From CAVYGB01 sp046734815 (GTDB lineage Bacteria; Myxococcota_A; Polyangia; Fen-1088): a DNA stretch of 10,406 bases. The DNA is taken from the NCBI GenBank assembly GCA_046734815.1, contig JBKPRZ010000402.1, positions 1 through 10,406 on the forward strand, in the 5' to 3' direction. Within the stretch, counting starts at the first letter, position 1, and every line of letters starts with the position of its first letter. Below are positions 1 through 6,605 of the stretch, in pieces. Position numbers and translations under genes: made by a program. Under the pieces are notes generated by a model. That model ran no database searches. It was given only the letters and a program-made list of their open reading frames with translations, and was not told the DNA's origin.

Positions 1-604
1 CTTCCCCGCCGTCGGGCCCCGCCGTCCCCGTCCCGCCGGGCCCCGCGGCCGCCGCCTCGTCCGGCCACCCGGCCGCGGGCGCGAGCACCAGCACCCAGGC
101 GCGCCGGTCACCGTACCGCTCGTCCAGGCGCTGCCGCAGACGGGCCAGAGCCTCGTGCAGCCGCCACCGGATCGTTCCGGCCGGCTGTTGCAGCAGCCGG
201 GCGATGTCGGCCGCCTCCCGTTCCTCCACGTAGCGCAGGTACACCACCTGGCGGTAGTCCGGCGGAAGCTCCGCCACCAGCTCGGAGACCAGGCGGTGCA
301 CCTCCATCCGCTGCGCCAGCTCCTCGGGCGTGGGTGCGCCGTCCTGCAGTTCCCCCAGCGCCTGTTCGCGGCGGCGGCGCCGTCCGTCGTCACGCGCCCG
401 GTTGTACGCGCGGTTGCGCAGGACCCTGGCCAGCCAGGCCCGGGTGCTACCGGGGCCGCGCGGCGGCCGTGCCGAAGCCCGCACCCAGACCTCCTGGGCC
501 AGGTCCTCGGCATCGTCCCGGACCAGATGCCCGGCCACCCGCCGCACCCAGCTGGCATGCCTCAGGAGATCATCGAGGGTGATGTCGCGTCCAACCGCTT
601 CCAT
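1..604 (-). CDS. ECF-family RNA polymerase sigma factor (3' end outside window)
   Basis: Alternative sigma factor that would direct RNA polymerase to a dedicated promoter set. The frame starts with ATG at 604-602 and is open to the left edge, giving 201 visible residues and no stop. Region 2 spans about residues 11-80, with the typical core-binding helix DAEDLAQEVW at 31-40 and a basic stretch of five arginines at 75-79. Region 4 spans about 110-162 (LPPDYRQVVYLRY, then a helix-turn-helix around AADIARLLQQPAGTIRWRLHEA, split here as residues 131-142 and 143-152). After region 4 comes an Ala/Pro/Gly-rich extension (from about 165, APAAGWP at 175-181) that continues beyond the window, so the protein is longer than a minimal ECF factor. 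No anti-sigma gene is visible, although one could lie to the left. It is divergent from the S8 protease across 182 bp, a common arrangement when a sigma factor controls its neighbour. The start is not backed by a clear Shine-Dalgarno (only CGGGA just upstream). Confidence 0.9.
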   Translation of the reverse strand, partial: MEAVGRDITLDDLLRHASWVRRVAGHLVRDDAEDLAQEVWVRASARPPRGPGSTRAWLARVLRNRAYNRARDDGRRRRREQALGELQDGAPTPEELAQRMEVHRLVSELVAELPPDYRQVVYLRYVEEREAADIARLLQQPAGTIRWRLHEALARLRQRLDERYGDRRAWVLVLAPAAGWPDEAAAAGPGGTGTAGPDGGE

Positions 605-612
605 GTCCCGAA

Positions 613-636
613 AACACCACCGGCGGGTCCGGTGTT
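613..636. promoter_or_regulatory. Inverted repeat / small hairpin just upstream of the sigma factor start
   Basis: AACACC (613-618) is the exact reverse complement of GGTGTT (631-636), separated by 12 bases. An alternative pairing within the same stretch is CACCGG (618-623) with CCGGTG (629-634) around a 5-base loop. It lies 9 to 32 bases upstream of the sigma factor ATG. It could be an operator half-site pair or a leader hairpin that masks ribosome entry. In DNA this GC-rich a short palindrome can arise by chance, so only its position argues for it. Confidence 0.25.
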
Positions 637-665
637 GGAATGTTAGGCCCGGTCGACCTCGCGCG

Positions 666-691
666 GGAACAATCCCGGTGCCGGCAATCTT
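666..691 (+). promoter_or_regulatory. Candidate ECF-type promoter (-35 GGAAC) in the divergent region
   Basis: GGAAC at 666-670 matches the core -35 element recognised by many ECF sigma factors. About 16-17 bases downstream there is an A/T-rich patch, ATCTTTTCC, at 687-695, where a -10 element would sit. It lies roughly 95-120 bases upstream of the protease ATG. The -10 side is not convincing on its own. The call rests on the -35 core, the adjacent divergent ECF sigma gene, and a second GGAAC upstream of the oxidase gene. Confidence 0.35.
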
Positions 692-711
692 TTCCATGTC
701 CGGCACAGCTC

Positions 712-740
712 TTGACCGTCAGACGATCGGCGTCGCAAAA
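712..740 (+). promoter_or_regulatory. Alternative candidate housekeeping-type promoter for the protease
   Basis: TTGACC at 712-717 matches five of six bases of the housekeeping -35 consensus and is followed after exactly 17 bases by GCAAAA at 735-740. The spacing is ideal, but the -10 hexamer is poor, matching the consensus at only two positions. It would place transcription start about 35-40 bases before the protease ATG. It competes with the GGAAC element as explanation for protease expression. Confidence 0.25.
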
Positions 741-772
741 GGGAGGCCGGTGACACGCCCCCTCACCGAGCC

Positions 773-778
773 GAGGAG
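773..778 (+). promoter_or_regulatory. Ribosome binding site that decides the protease start
   Basis: GAGGAG at 773-778 lies 8 bases before ATG 787. An in-frame GTG at 778-780 would extend the protein by three residues, but the Shine-Dalgarno would then overlap the start codon. ATG 787 is therefore the better start. Confidence 0.75.
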
Positions 779-786
779 TGACACCC

Positions 787-3700
787 ATGAGATCCCGACC
801 ACCCTGGCGCTCGTTCGTTCCGGCCGTTGCAGTCGTGCTGGCCCTGCAGCCTGGCTGCACCGACCGTCCCCGTCTCGATTCCACCGTGTCGCTGAACGAC
901 CCGCTGCTGGAGCCGGATCCGACGGCGGCGCCGAGCGCTGCTGCCGTCACCACCGTCACACTGATCACGGGTGACCGCGTGCACCTGTCCGAGGGGCCGG
1001 GCGGCGAGCCGCTGGTCGCGGTGCAGGCCGCGCCCGGGCGCGAGGGGATGGATTTCCTGTCGTACACCGTGCCGGGCGCCGCCGGTCCAGACGCGATCGT
1101 CCTGCCGCGGGACGCGGTGGCGCTGGTCGAGACCGGCCAGCTGGATGGCCAGCTGTTCAACGTCAGCGAGCTGGTGCGCCAGGGGTACGACGACGCCAGC
1201 GAGACCGGACTGCCGCTCATCGTGACCCACGGTGGCCGCGACACCGCCGCCTCGCTGGCGGTGGCCGGCGCCCGCGCGGCCCGCCGCCTGCCCAGCATCG
1301 GCGGCGAGGCGCTGGTCGCGGACAAGGAGGAGGCCGCCGCCTTCTGGCGATCGATCACCGGCGGCGGCCGGCTGCTGAGCAGCGGCGTCGACCGCATCTG
1401 GCTGGATGCGCGGGCGGCGCTGCTGCTCGACGAGAGCGCGCCCCAGATCGGCGCGCCCGCGGCCTGGGCGGCCGGCTTGACCGGCGCCGGGGTGACGGTG
1501 GCGGTGCTGGACACCGGCGTGAAGGCCGACCACCCCGATCTGGCCGGCAAGATCGTCGAAGCGGTCGACTTCACCGGCACCCTGCCCGACGCGAGCGACG
1601 ACGTCGGCCACGGCACGCATGTGGCCGGGATCATCGCCGGCACCGGGGCGGCTTCGGGCGGCCGCTACCGCGGGATCGCCCCGGACGCCTCGCTGATCGT
1701 GGGCAAGGTCTGCATCCCGCGCGGGTGCACCGCCTCGGCCATCATCGCCGGCATGGAATGGGCGGCCGCGCGCGCGCGGATCGTCAGCATGAGCCTGGGC
1801 TCGACCGGCGGCAGCGACGGCACCGACCCGCTGTCGCAGGCGGCGAACAACCTGAGCGCCCAGCACGGCACGCTGTTCGTGGCCGCGGCCGGCAACGCCG
1901 GTGGCAGCCAGACGGTGTCCGCGCCCGCCGCCGCCAGCGCCGCGCTGGCCGTGGCCAGCCTGGACAAGACCGGCGGCACCAGCGCGTTTTCCAGCCGCGG
2001 TCCGCGGGTGGGCGACTACGCGGTGAAGCCGGACATCGCCGCCCCCGGCCGGAACATCGTCGCCGCCCGGGCCAAGGGCACCCCCACCGGCGACTCGGCG
2101 CCGGTCGACGACAACTACACGCGGCTGTCGGGCACCTCCATGGCCTGCCCGCACGTCTCCGGCAGCGCCGCCCTGCTGGCGCAGCAGCACCCGGACTGGA
2201 CCGGCGAGACGATCAAGGCCGTGCTGATGAGCAGCGCCCACGCCGTCGACGGCAGCCGGATCTTCGACACCGGGCGCGGGCGGGTGGACCTGGCGCGCGC
2301 CATCTCGCAGACCGTGTACGTCACCGGCGCGCTGGACTTCGGCGTTCAGCTGTGGCCCCACAGCGGCGACCCCGTCACCCGGACGGTCACCTATCACAAC
2401 GACGGCGACGCCCCCGTGACCCTGTCGCTGCAGCTGACCGCCACCGGCGACGACGGCAGCCCCGCGCCCGAGGGGCTGTTCAGCTCCGATCCCGAGGTCA
2501 CCGTGCCGGCCCACGGCAGCGCCGAGGCCCACCTGACCATGACCCCCCAGCGCGAGCGCAAGGGGCTGTTCGGGGCGCGCCTGCTGGCCAGCGATGGAAC
2601 CGTCAGCGTGATCAGCGGCGCGGCCGTGTTCCAGGCGCCCGAGCGCTACCACCTGACCGTGCAGAGCCTGGACCGCGAGGGGGCTTCCGCCGCCTGGGCG
2701 TTCGGGTTCGTGTTGAACCTGGAGACCGGCCAGTCCACCTCGCTGAACGGTCCGGGCGGCAGCACCACCCTGTTGCTGGAACGCGGGACCTACGACGTCG
2801 ACACCTTGCTGACCGGCGCCGCCGCCAGCCGCATCGTCGCCGCCCAGCCCTCGGTGGTGCTGGACCAGGACGTCACCGTCACGCTGGACGCCCGGCTGTC
2901 GCAACCGATCCAGCCGCGGGCGGTGGATCGCCCGGACGCCACGTTGATGGCCAACAGCGTCTCGCTGCACTCGAAGACCTTCGCCGGCGTGGGCTCGACC
3001 CTGCTCAGCCTGTCCGAGGGCCTCTTCTTCGCCGTGCCCACCGAACCGGTGAGCGGACACGTCTTCGCCCTGGACTACCGGGCCTGGCTGCACCCCACCC
3101 CGCCGGCCGACGACTACATCTACAACCTGGTGTTCCCGCTGATCGGCGGCATCCCCGCGGACCTCGAGCTGCCTGTGCGCGACGCCGACCTCGGCAGCGC
3201 CAGCGCCCGGTATCACGCCCAGGGCGACTGCACCGCCATCCGCACCAACCAGGGTGACTCGCCCACCAGGGCCTCGGTCTACCTGACCAACCTGCCGCAA
3301 CCGATCCCCGGGCGGCGGCTGGAGCTGTACAGCGCCGGGATCCCCTGGACCGAGACCCTGAACCTGTACCCGCCCAGCGGCCCGGTGCTGTTCAACTCCG
3401 AGCGCATCGTGGGCCACAGCCTCTACCGGCCGGGTCAGCGGGTGCGGCGGCACTGGAATACGGCCCCGGTCGGGCCCTCCTTCGGCCCCGACGAGGCCCT
3501 GTGGGGCGCCTACCGCCGCAACGACACGTTGTCGGTGTTCCTGACTCCGTTTTCACCGGGTGAACGGGAGCACGCGACAATCTCCTTGCGGGGCAGCACC
3601 ACCGTCTCGCGCGACGGCGCCGTCATCGGCAGCAGCGACCGCGCCGCCTACGGCAACTTCACCGTTCCCACCGAGGCAGGCCTTTACACCGTCGAGGCGA

Positions 3701-4119
3701 CGGGCACGCGTCAGGTCCTCTGGTCGGTGCTGGGCACCGCCTTCCAGGGGTCGTGGACCTTCCGTTCCGAGCCGGCCGCCGACGCCACCGCGCGCCCGGT
3801 CCCGCTGCTGCTGGTCCGCGTGGCCACCGCGGTCGACGAGACCGACAGCGCACCCGCCGGCACGCCCTACCCGCTGCTGCTGCAGGTGCTGCGGCAGCCG
3901 GGCGCGCCTTTCCTGCCCGTCACCGACTTGGGCCTGGAGGCGTCGTTCGACGATGGGGCCAGCTGGGAGCCGCTGGACGTCCACCGCATCGACGATCGCG
4001 GCCTGGCGGTGGTCTCCCACCCGGACACCCCCGGGTTCGTCTCCCTGCGCGCCACCGTGAAGGACTCGGCGGGCAACTCGGGCAGCCAGACCATATTGAG
4101 GGCATATCGGACCCACTGA
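787..4119 (+). CDS. Secreted subtilisin-like serine protease, S8 family, large actinobacterial-type architecture
   Basis: Extracytoplasmic endopeptidase of 1,110 residues. The N-terminus has a basic start, a hydrophobic stretch (10-20) and Cys24 in LQPGC. This could be a lipoprotein site, but it is a poor lipobox (Gln at -3, Pro at -2), so plain secretion is also possible. A pro-region (about 50-215) contains VTLITGDRV at 57-65, followed by text such as LFNVSELVRQGYDDAS (123-138) and IGAPAAW (221-227). I recognise this pattern from large Streptomyces S8 peptidases. The catalytic domain runs from about 216 to 508 with a complete triad: Asp242 (VAVLDTG), His275 (GHGTHVAG) and Ser451 (GTSMACPH). 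The oxyanion-hole Asn370 lies in AAAGN. A beta-sandwich (Fn3-like) domain follows at about 510-615 (TRTVTYHNDGDAPVTLSL), then some 490 residues of further beta-rich sequence without a family I can name. Self-cleavage of the pro-region is expected for the family. The substrate is unknown. It is divergent from the sigma factor and 122 bp upstream of the oxidase. Confidence 0.96.
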   Translation: MRSRPPWRSFVPAVAVVLALQPGCTDRPRLDSTVSLNDPLLEPDPTAAPSAAAVTTVTLITGDRVHLSEGPGGEPLVAVQAAPGREGMDFLSYTVPGAAGPDAIVLPRDAVALVETGQLDGQLFNVSELVRQGYDDASETGLPLIVTHGGRDTAASLAVAGARAARRLPSIGGEALVADKEEAAAFWRSITGGGRLLSSGVDRIWLDARAALLLDESAPQIGAPAAWAAGLTGAGVTVAVLDTGVKADHPDLAGKIVEAVDFTGTLPDASDDVGHGTHVAGIIAGTGAASGGRYRGIAPDASLIVGKVCIPRGCTASAIIAGMEWAAARARIVSMSLGSTGGSDGTDPLSQAANNLSAQHGTLFVAAAGNAGGSQTVSAPAAASAALAVASLDKTGGTSAFSSRGPRVGDYAVKPDIAAPGRNIVAARAKGTPTGDSAPVDDNYTRLSGTSMACPHVSGSAALLAQQHPDWTGETIKAVLMSSAHAVDGSRIFDTGRGRVDLARAISQTVYVTGALDFGVQLWPHSGDPVTRTVTYHNDGDAPVTLSLQLTATGDDGSPAPEGLFSSDPEVTVPAHGSAEAHLTMTPQRERKGLFGARLLASDGTVSVISGAAVFQAPERYHLTVQSLDREGASAAWAFGFVLNLETGQSTSLNGPGGSTTLLLERGTYDVDTLLTGAAASRIVAAQPSVVLDQDVTVTLDARLSQPIQPRAVDRPDATLMANSVSLHSKTFAGVGSTLLSLSEGLFFAVPTEPVSGHVFALDYRAWLHPTPPADDYIYNLVFPLIGGIPADLELPVRDADLGSASARYHAQGDCTAIRTNQGDSPTRASVYLTNLPQPIPGRRLELYSAGIPWTETLNLYPPSGPVLFNSERIVGHSLYRPGQRVRRHWNTAPVGPSFGPDEALWGAYRRNDTLSVFLTPFSPGEREHATISLRGSTTVSRDGAVIGSSDRAAYGNFTVPTEAGLYTVEATGTRQVLWSVLGTAFQGSWTFRSEPAADATARPVPLLLVRVATAVDETDSAPAGTPYPLLLQVLRQPGAPFLPVTDLGLEASFDDGASWEPLDVHRIDDRGLAVVSHPDTPGFVSLRATVKDSAGNSGSQTILRAYRTH

Positions 4120-4152
4120 AGCTACCGACACGTCCGTAAATTCGTCGCTCCT

Positions 4153-4177
4153 GGAACACCGGCTGGCTGACCTCGTG
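4153..4177 (+). promoter_or_regulatory. Candidate ECF-type promoter upstream of the oxidase gene set
   Basis: GGAAC at 4153-4157 is followed after 16 bases by CGTG at 4174-4177, a spacing and -10 core close to the common ECF pattern of GGAAC and CGTC. Transcription would begin near 4182-4186, giving a leader of about 60 bases before ATG 4242. The same -35 core occurs upstream of the protease at 666-670, which suggests, but does not show, control by one ECF factor. Confidence 0.4.
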
Positions 4178-4183
4178 CGACCC

Positions 4184-4217
4184 CGAGGCGGCGGGTCTGT
4201 CAACGAAGGCGGCCTCG
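4184..4217 (+). promoter_or_regulatory. Weak inverted repeat in the oxidase leader
   Basis: CGAGGC at 4184-4189 can pair with GCCTCG at 4212-4217 across a 22-base loop. It sits between the protease stop and the oxidase ribosome binding site. No T-tract follows, so it is not a convincing intrinsic terminator. It may be chance or a leader structure. Confidence 0.2.
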
Positions 4218-4230
4218 ATCGTTGCGGGAC

Positions 4231-4236
4231 AGGAGG
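4231..4236 (+). promoter_or_regulatory. Strong ribosome binding site of the galactose oxidase gene
   Basis: AGGAGG at 4231-4236 (AGGAGGGG in context) is a near-perfect Shine-Dalgarno, 5 bases before ATG 4242. It is the strongest in the window, whereas the two following genes have almost none. Confidence 0.8.
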
Positions 4237-4241
4237 GGACC

Positions 4242-6605
4242 ATGAACATCGAGAGCGGCGGGTCGCGGGCCCGGAAGCCGAGGTGCGGGTGGATCGTGGC
4301 GCTGGCGGCCGGCCTGCTGGCGCCGGCGGCGGCGCGGGCGCAGCTGACCACCCGGGCGGCGGTGATCCTCAGCAGGAGCAGCGGCAAGTGCGTGCAGGTG
4401 CAAGACGCCTCCAGCGCCGACGGCACGGCCATCGTCCAGTGGACTTGTGATGGGGGCACCAACGAGGCCTTCAAGCTGGTGCCGATCGGTAACCATTTCC
4501 GGCTGGTGGCCAGCCACAGCGGCAAGTGCCTGGCGGTCTCGGGCGGGTCGACCGCGCAGGGTGCGGCGGTGGTGCAGAACGGCTGCAGCGGCGTCGACAG
4601 CGAGCAGTGGACAGTGCAAACCTTCGGCAAGGCGTTCCGGCTGGTGGTCAAACACACCGGCATGTGCCTGAACGTGTCGGGCAACGAGACCGGGCGGGGA
4701 GCGCCGCTCATCCAGTGGCCCTGCGCGGGCGCCGACAACGAGGTCTGGTCGTTCGGGGACGGCTTCGTCCCGGCCACGCAGCGGGCGCGGCTGACCTCCA
4801 CCAGCAACCTGTGCGCCGACGTGGGCGGCGCTTCGACCGGCGAGAACGCGACCCTTCTGCAGTGGACCTGCAAGAGCGGCAGCGCCACCAACCAGAGCTG
4901 GACCCTGCAGCGCTCGACCACCGGCTATCGCCTCTCGGTCCAGCATTCGGGCAAGTGCCTGAACGTGCTGAACGGCTCGACCGACGAGAACGCGGCGGTG
5001 GTGCAGACCACCTGCGCCGCCAGCGCCAGCCAGACCTGGCTGTTGCAGGCCTCGGGCAGCGGGTTCAAGCTGGTCAACAAGAACAGCAACAAGTGCCTGG
5101 ACCTGGGCGGCGACGCCGCCAGCGCGGGCACGCCCCTGGTCCAGGTCAGCTGCAGCGCCGCCGCGTCGCAGACCTGGCGGGTGTCCACCCAGTACAGCCT
5201 CGGCAGCTGGAGCGGCCTTTTCACCTTGCCCCTGGTGCCGGTGGCGGGCGCCACCCTCAACAACCGCAAGGTGCTGTTCTGGTCGGCCTACGACCCGTTC
5301 ACCTTCGGCGGTGACAACGGCAAGACGCAGACCGCGCTGTTCGATCCCGCGAGCAACACGGTGGTCTCGGCCGAGGTCTCCAGCACCCAGCACGACATGT
5401 TCTGTCCCGGCACCGCCCTGCTGCCCGACGGCCGCGTGCTGGTCAACGGCGGCAGCAGCGCCGAGAAGACCAGCCTGTACAACCCCACCACCGGGTCCTG
5501 GTCGGCGGCGGCGCAGATGAACGTCCCGCGCGGCTACAACGCCGACACCGTGACCGACGGAGGCAAGGTGTTCACCATCGGTGGATCGTGGAGCGGCGGC
5601 GAGGGCGGCAAGAAGGGCGAGCTGTGGAGCGCGGCCACCGGCTGGGTGGCGCTGAACGGGATCCCCGCCACCCCCATGACCGCGCCGGACCCGCAGGGCG
5701 TGTACCGCGGCGACAACCACGCCTGGCTGTTCGGCACCAGCAACGGCAAGGTGTTTCACGCCGGGCCCAGCCAGCAGATGAACTGGTTCGACACCGGCGG
5801 CGGCGGCAGCTTCACCTCGGCCGGCAACCGGAGCGACGATTCTTACAGCATGAACGGCAACGCCGTCATGTACGACGTCAACAAGATCCTGAAGGTGGGC
5901 GGCGCGCCCGCCTACCAGGACACCGACGCGGTCGCCAGCGCCTACGTGATCAACATCAGCGCGGGGGTGGCGGTCAGCAAGACCGGGTCGATGGCCTTCG
6001 CGCGCAGCTTTCAGAACAGCGTGGTGCTGCCCGACGGGCGCGTGCTGGTGGCGGGCGGCGAGTCCTTCCCGGTGCCGTTCAGCGACGCCACCGCGGTGCT
6101 GCCCGCCGAGATCTGGAGCCCGGCCTCGGGCGCCTTCACCACCGTGGCATCGATGAGCGTGCCGCGCACCTACCACAGCATCGCCCTGCTGCTGCCCGAT
6201 GCGCGGGTGCTGGTGGGCGGCGGTGGGCTGTGCGGCGGCGACTGCGACAACAACCATCCCGACCTGCAGTACTACTCGCCCGGCTATCTGTTCCAGCCCA
6301 GCGGCCAGGCGGCGTCCCGACCCACCATCACCGCGGCGCCGGGGTCGGCTGGTTACGGCGCGCAGATCTCCGTCACCACCAACCGCGCGGTCACGGCTTT
6401 CACCTTGATCCGCATGTCCTCGGTCACCCACACCACCAACAACGACCAGCGGCGCGTGCCGCTGACCATCGCCGGCACCTCGGGCACGACCTACACGCTC
6501 GACACCCCTGCCAGCGCCGGCATCGCCAGCCCGGGGTATTACCTGCTGTTCGCGCTCGATTCGGCGGGTGTGCCCAGCGTGGCGGCGATCTTGCGCCTGT
6601 CGTGA
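4242..6605 (+). CDS. Secreted galactose oxidase (copper radical oxidase) with two N-terminal ricin-type lectin domains
   Basis: Predicted copper radical oxidase that converts a galactose-type C6 alcohol to the aldehyde and reduces oxygen to hydrogen peroxide, acting outside the cytoplasm. It has 787 residues. A signal peptide is visible, with likely cleavage after ARA (Ala33). Two ricin-type beta-trefoils follow, at about 38-174 and 180-316. Each has three repeats with a Cys pair exactly 19 residues apart: 50/69, 96/115, 142/161, 191/210, 239/258 and 285/304. The oxidase domain (about 320-787) is a seven-blade kelch-type propeller plus a C-terminal beta domain. Compared from memory with Fusarium galactose oxidase, all key residues are present: Cys388 (HDMFCPG) and Tyr432 (ARGY-type PRGY) for the thioether cofactor, stacking Trp450 (GGSWSGG), axial Tyr644 and ligand His645 (RTYHSI), ligand His730 (VTHTTNNDQRR), and substrate-side Arg489 (YRGDNHAW). 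The spacings Cys-Tyr (44), Tyr-Trp (18) and His-His (85) equal those of the fungal enzyme. The Fusarium enzyme has a galactose-binding module where this protein has the ricin domains. The stop overlaps the next start. Confidence 0.96.
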   Translation: MNIESGGSRARKPRCGWIVALAAGLLAPAAARAQLTTRAAVILSRSSGKCVQVQDASSADGTAIVQWTCDGGTNEAFKLVPIGNHFRLVASHSGKCLAVSGGSTAQGAAVVQNGCSGVDSEQWTVQTFGKAFRLVVKHTGMCLNVSGNETGRGAPLIQWPCAGADNEVWSFGDGFVPATQRARLTSTSNLCADVGGASTGENATLLQWTCKSGSATNQSWTLQRSTTGYRLSVQHSGKCLNVLNGSTDENAAVVQTTCAASASQTWLLQASGSGFKLVNKNSNKCLDLGGDAASAGTPLVQVSCSAAASQTWRVSTQYSLGSWSGLFTLPLVPVAGATLNNRKVLFWSAYDPFTFGGDNGKTQTALFDPASNTVVSAEVSSTQHDMFCPGTALLPDGRVLVNGGSSAEKTSLYNPTTGSWSAAAQMNVPRGYNADTVTDGGKVFTIGGSWSGGEGGKKGELWSAATGWVALNGIPATPMTAPDPQGVYRGDNHAWLFGTSNGKVFHAGPSQQMNWFDTGGGGSFTSAGNRSDDSYSMNGNAVMYDVNKILKVGGAPAYQDTDAVASAYVINISAGVAVSKTGSMAFARSFQNSVVLPDGRVLVAGGESFPVPFSDATAVLPAEIWSPASGAFTTVASMSVPRTYHSIALLLPDARVLVGGGGLCGGDCDNNHPDLQYYSPGYLFQPSGQAASRPTITAAPGSAGYGAQISVTTNRAVTAFTLIRMSSVTHTTNNDQRRVPLTIAGTSGTTYTLDTPASAGIASPGYYLLFALDSAGVPSVAAILRLS
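6602..6605 (+). promoter_or_regulatory. GTGA stop-start overlap coupling oxidase and di-heme protein
   Basis: The oxidase TGA (6603-6605) shares bases with a GTG start (6602-6604). No clear Shine-Dalgarno precedes the GTG. Translation of the di-heme protein therefore probably depends on ribosomes finishing the oxidase, which would fix their production ratio. Confidence 0.7.

Noticed and set aside
155..974. Plus-strand open frames across the sigma factor and the divergent region
   Set aside because: They are antisense to clear sigma regions 2 and 4, run through the promoter region, and have no recognisable domain.
1725..3257. Plus-strand frame of 510 codons inside the protease
   Set aside because: An out-of-frame shadow rich in Arg and Gly. 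The protease frame explains the DNA fully.
763..3453. Minus-strand open frame of 896 codons opposite the S8 protease
   Set aside because: Its product is Gly/Ala/Arg/Gln/His-rich without any domain, whereas the plus strand holds a complete catalytic triad. It is a by-product of the G/C-biased third codon positions.
5588..6601. Upstream extension of the di-heme protein frame into the oxidase gene
   Set aside because: The extension is Arg/Gln/Gly-rich shadow sequence. A proper signal peptide begins at GTG 6602, right at the oxidase stop.
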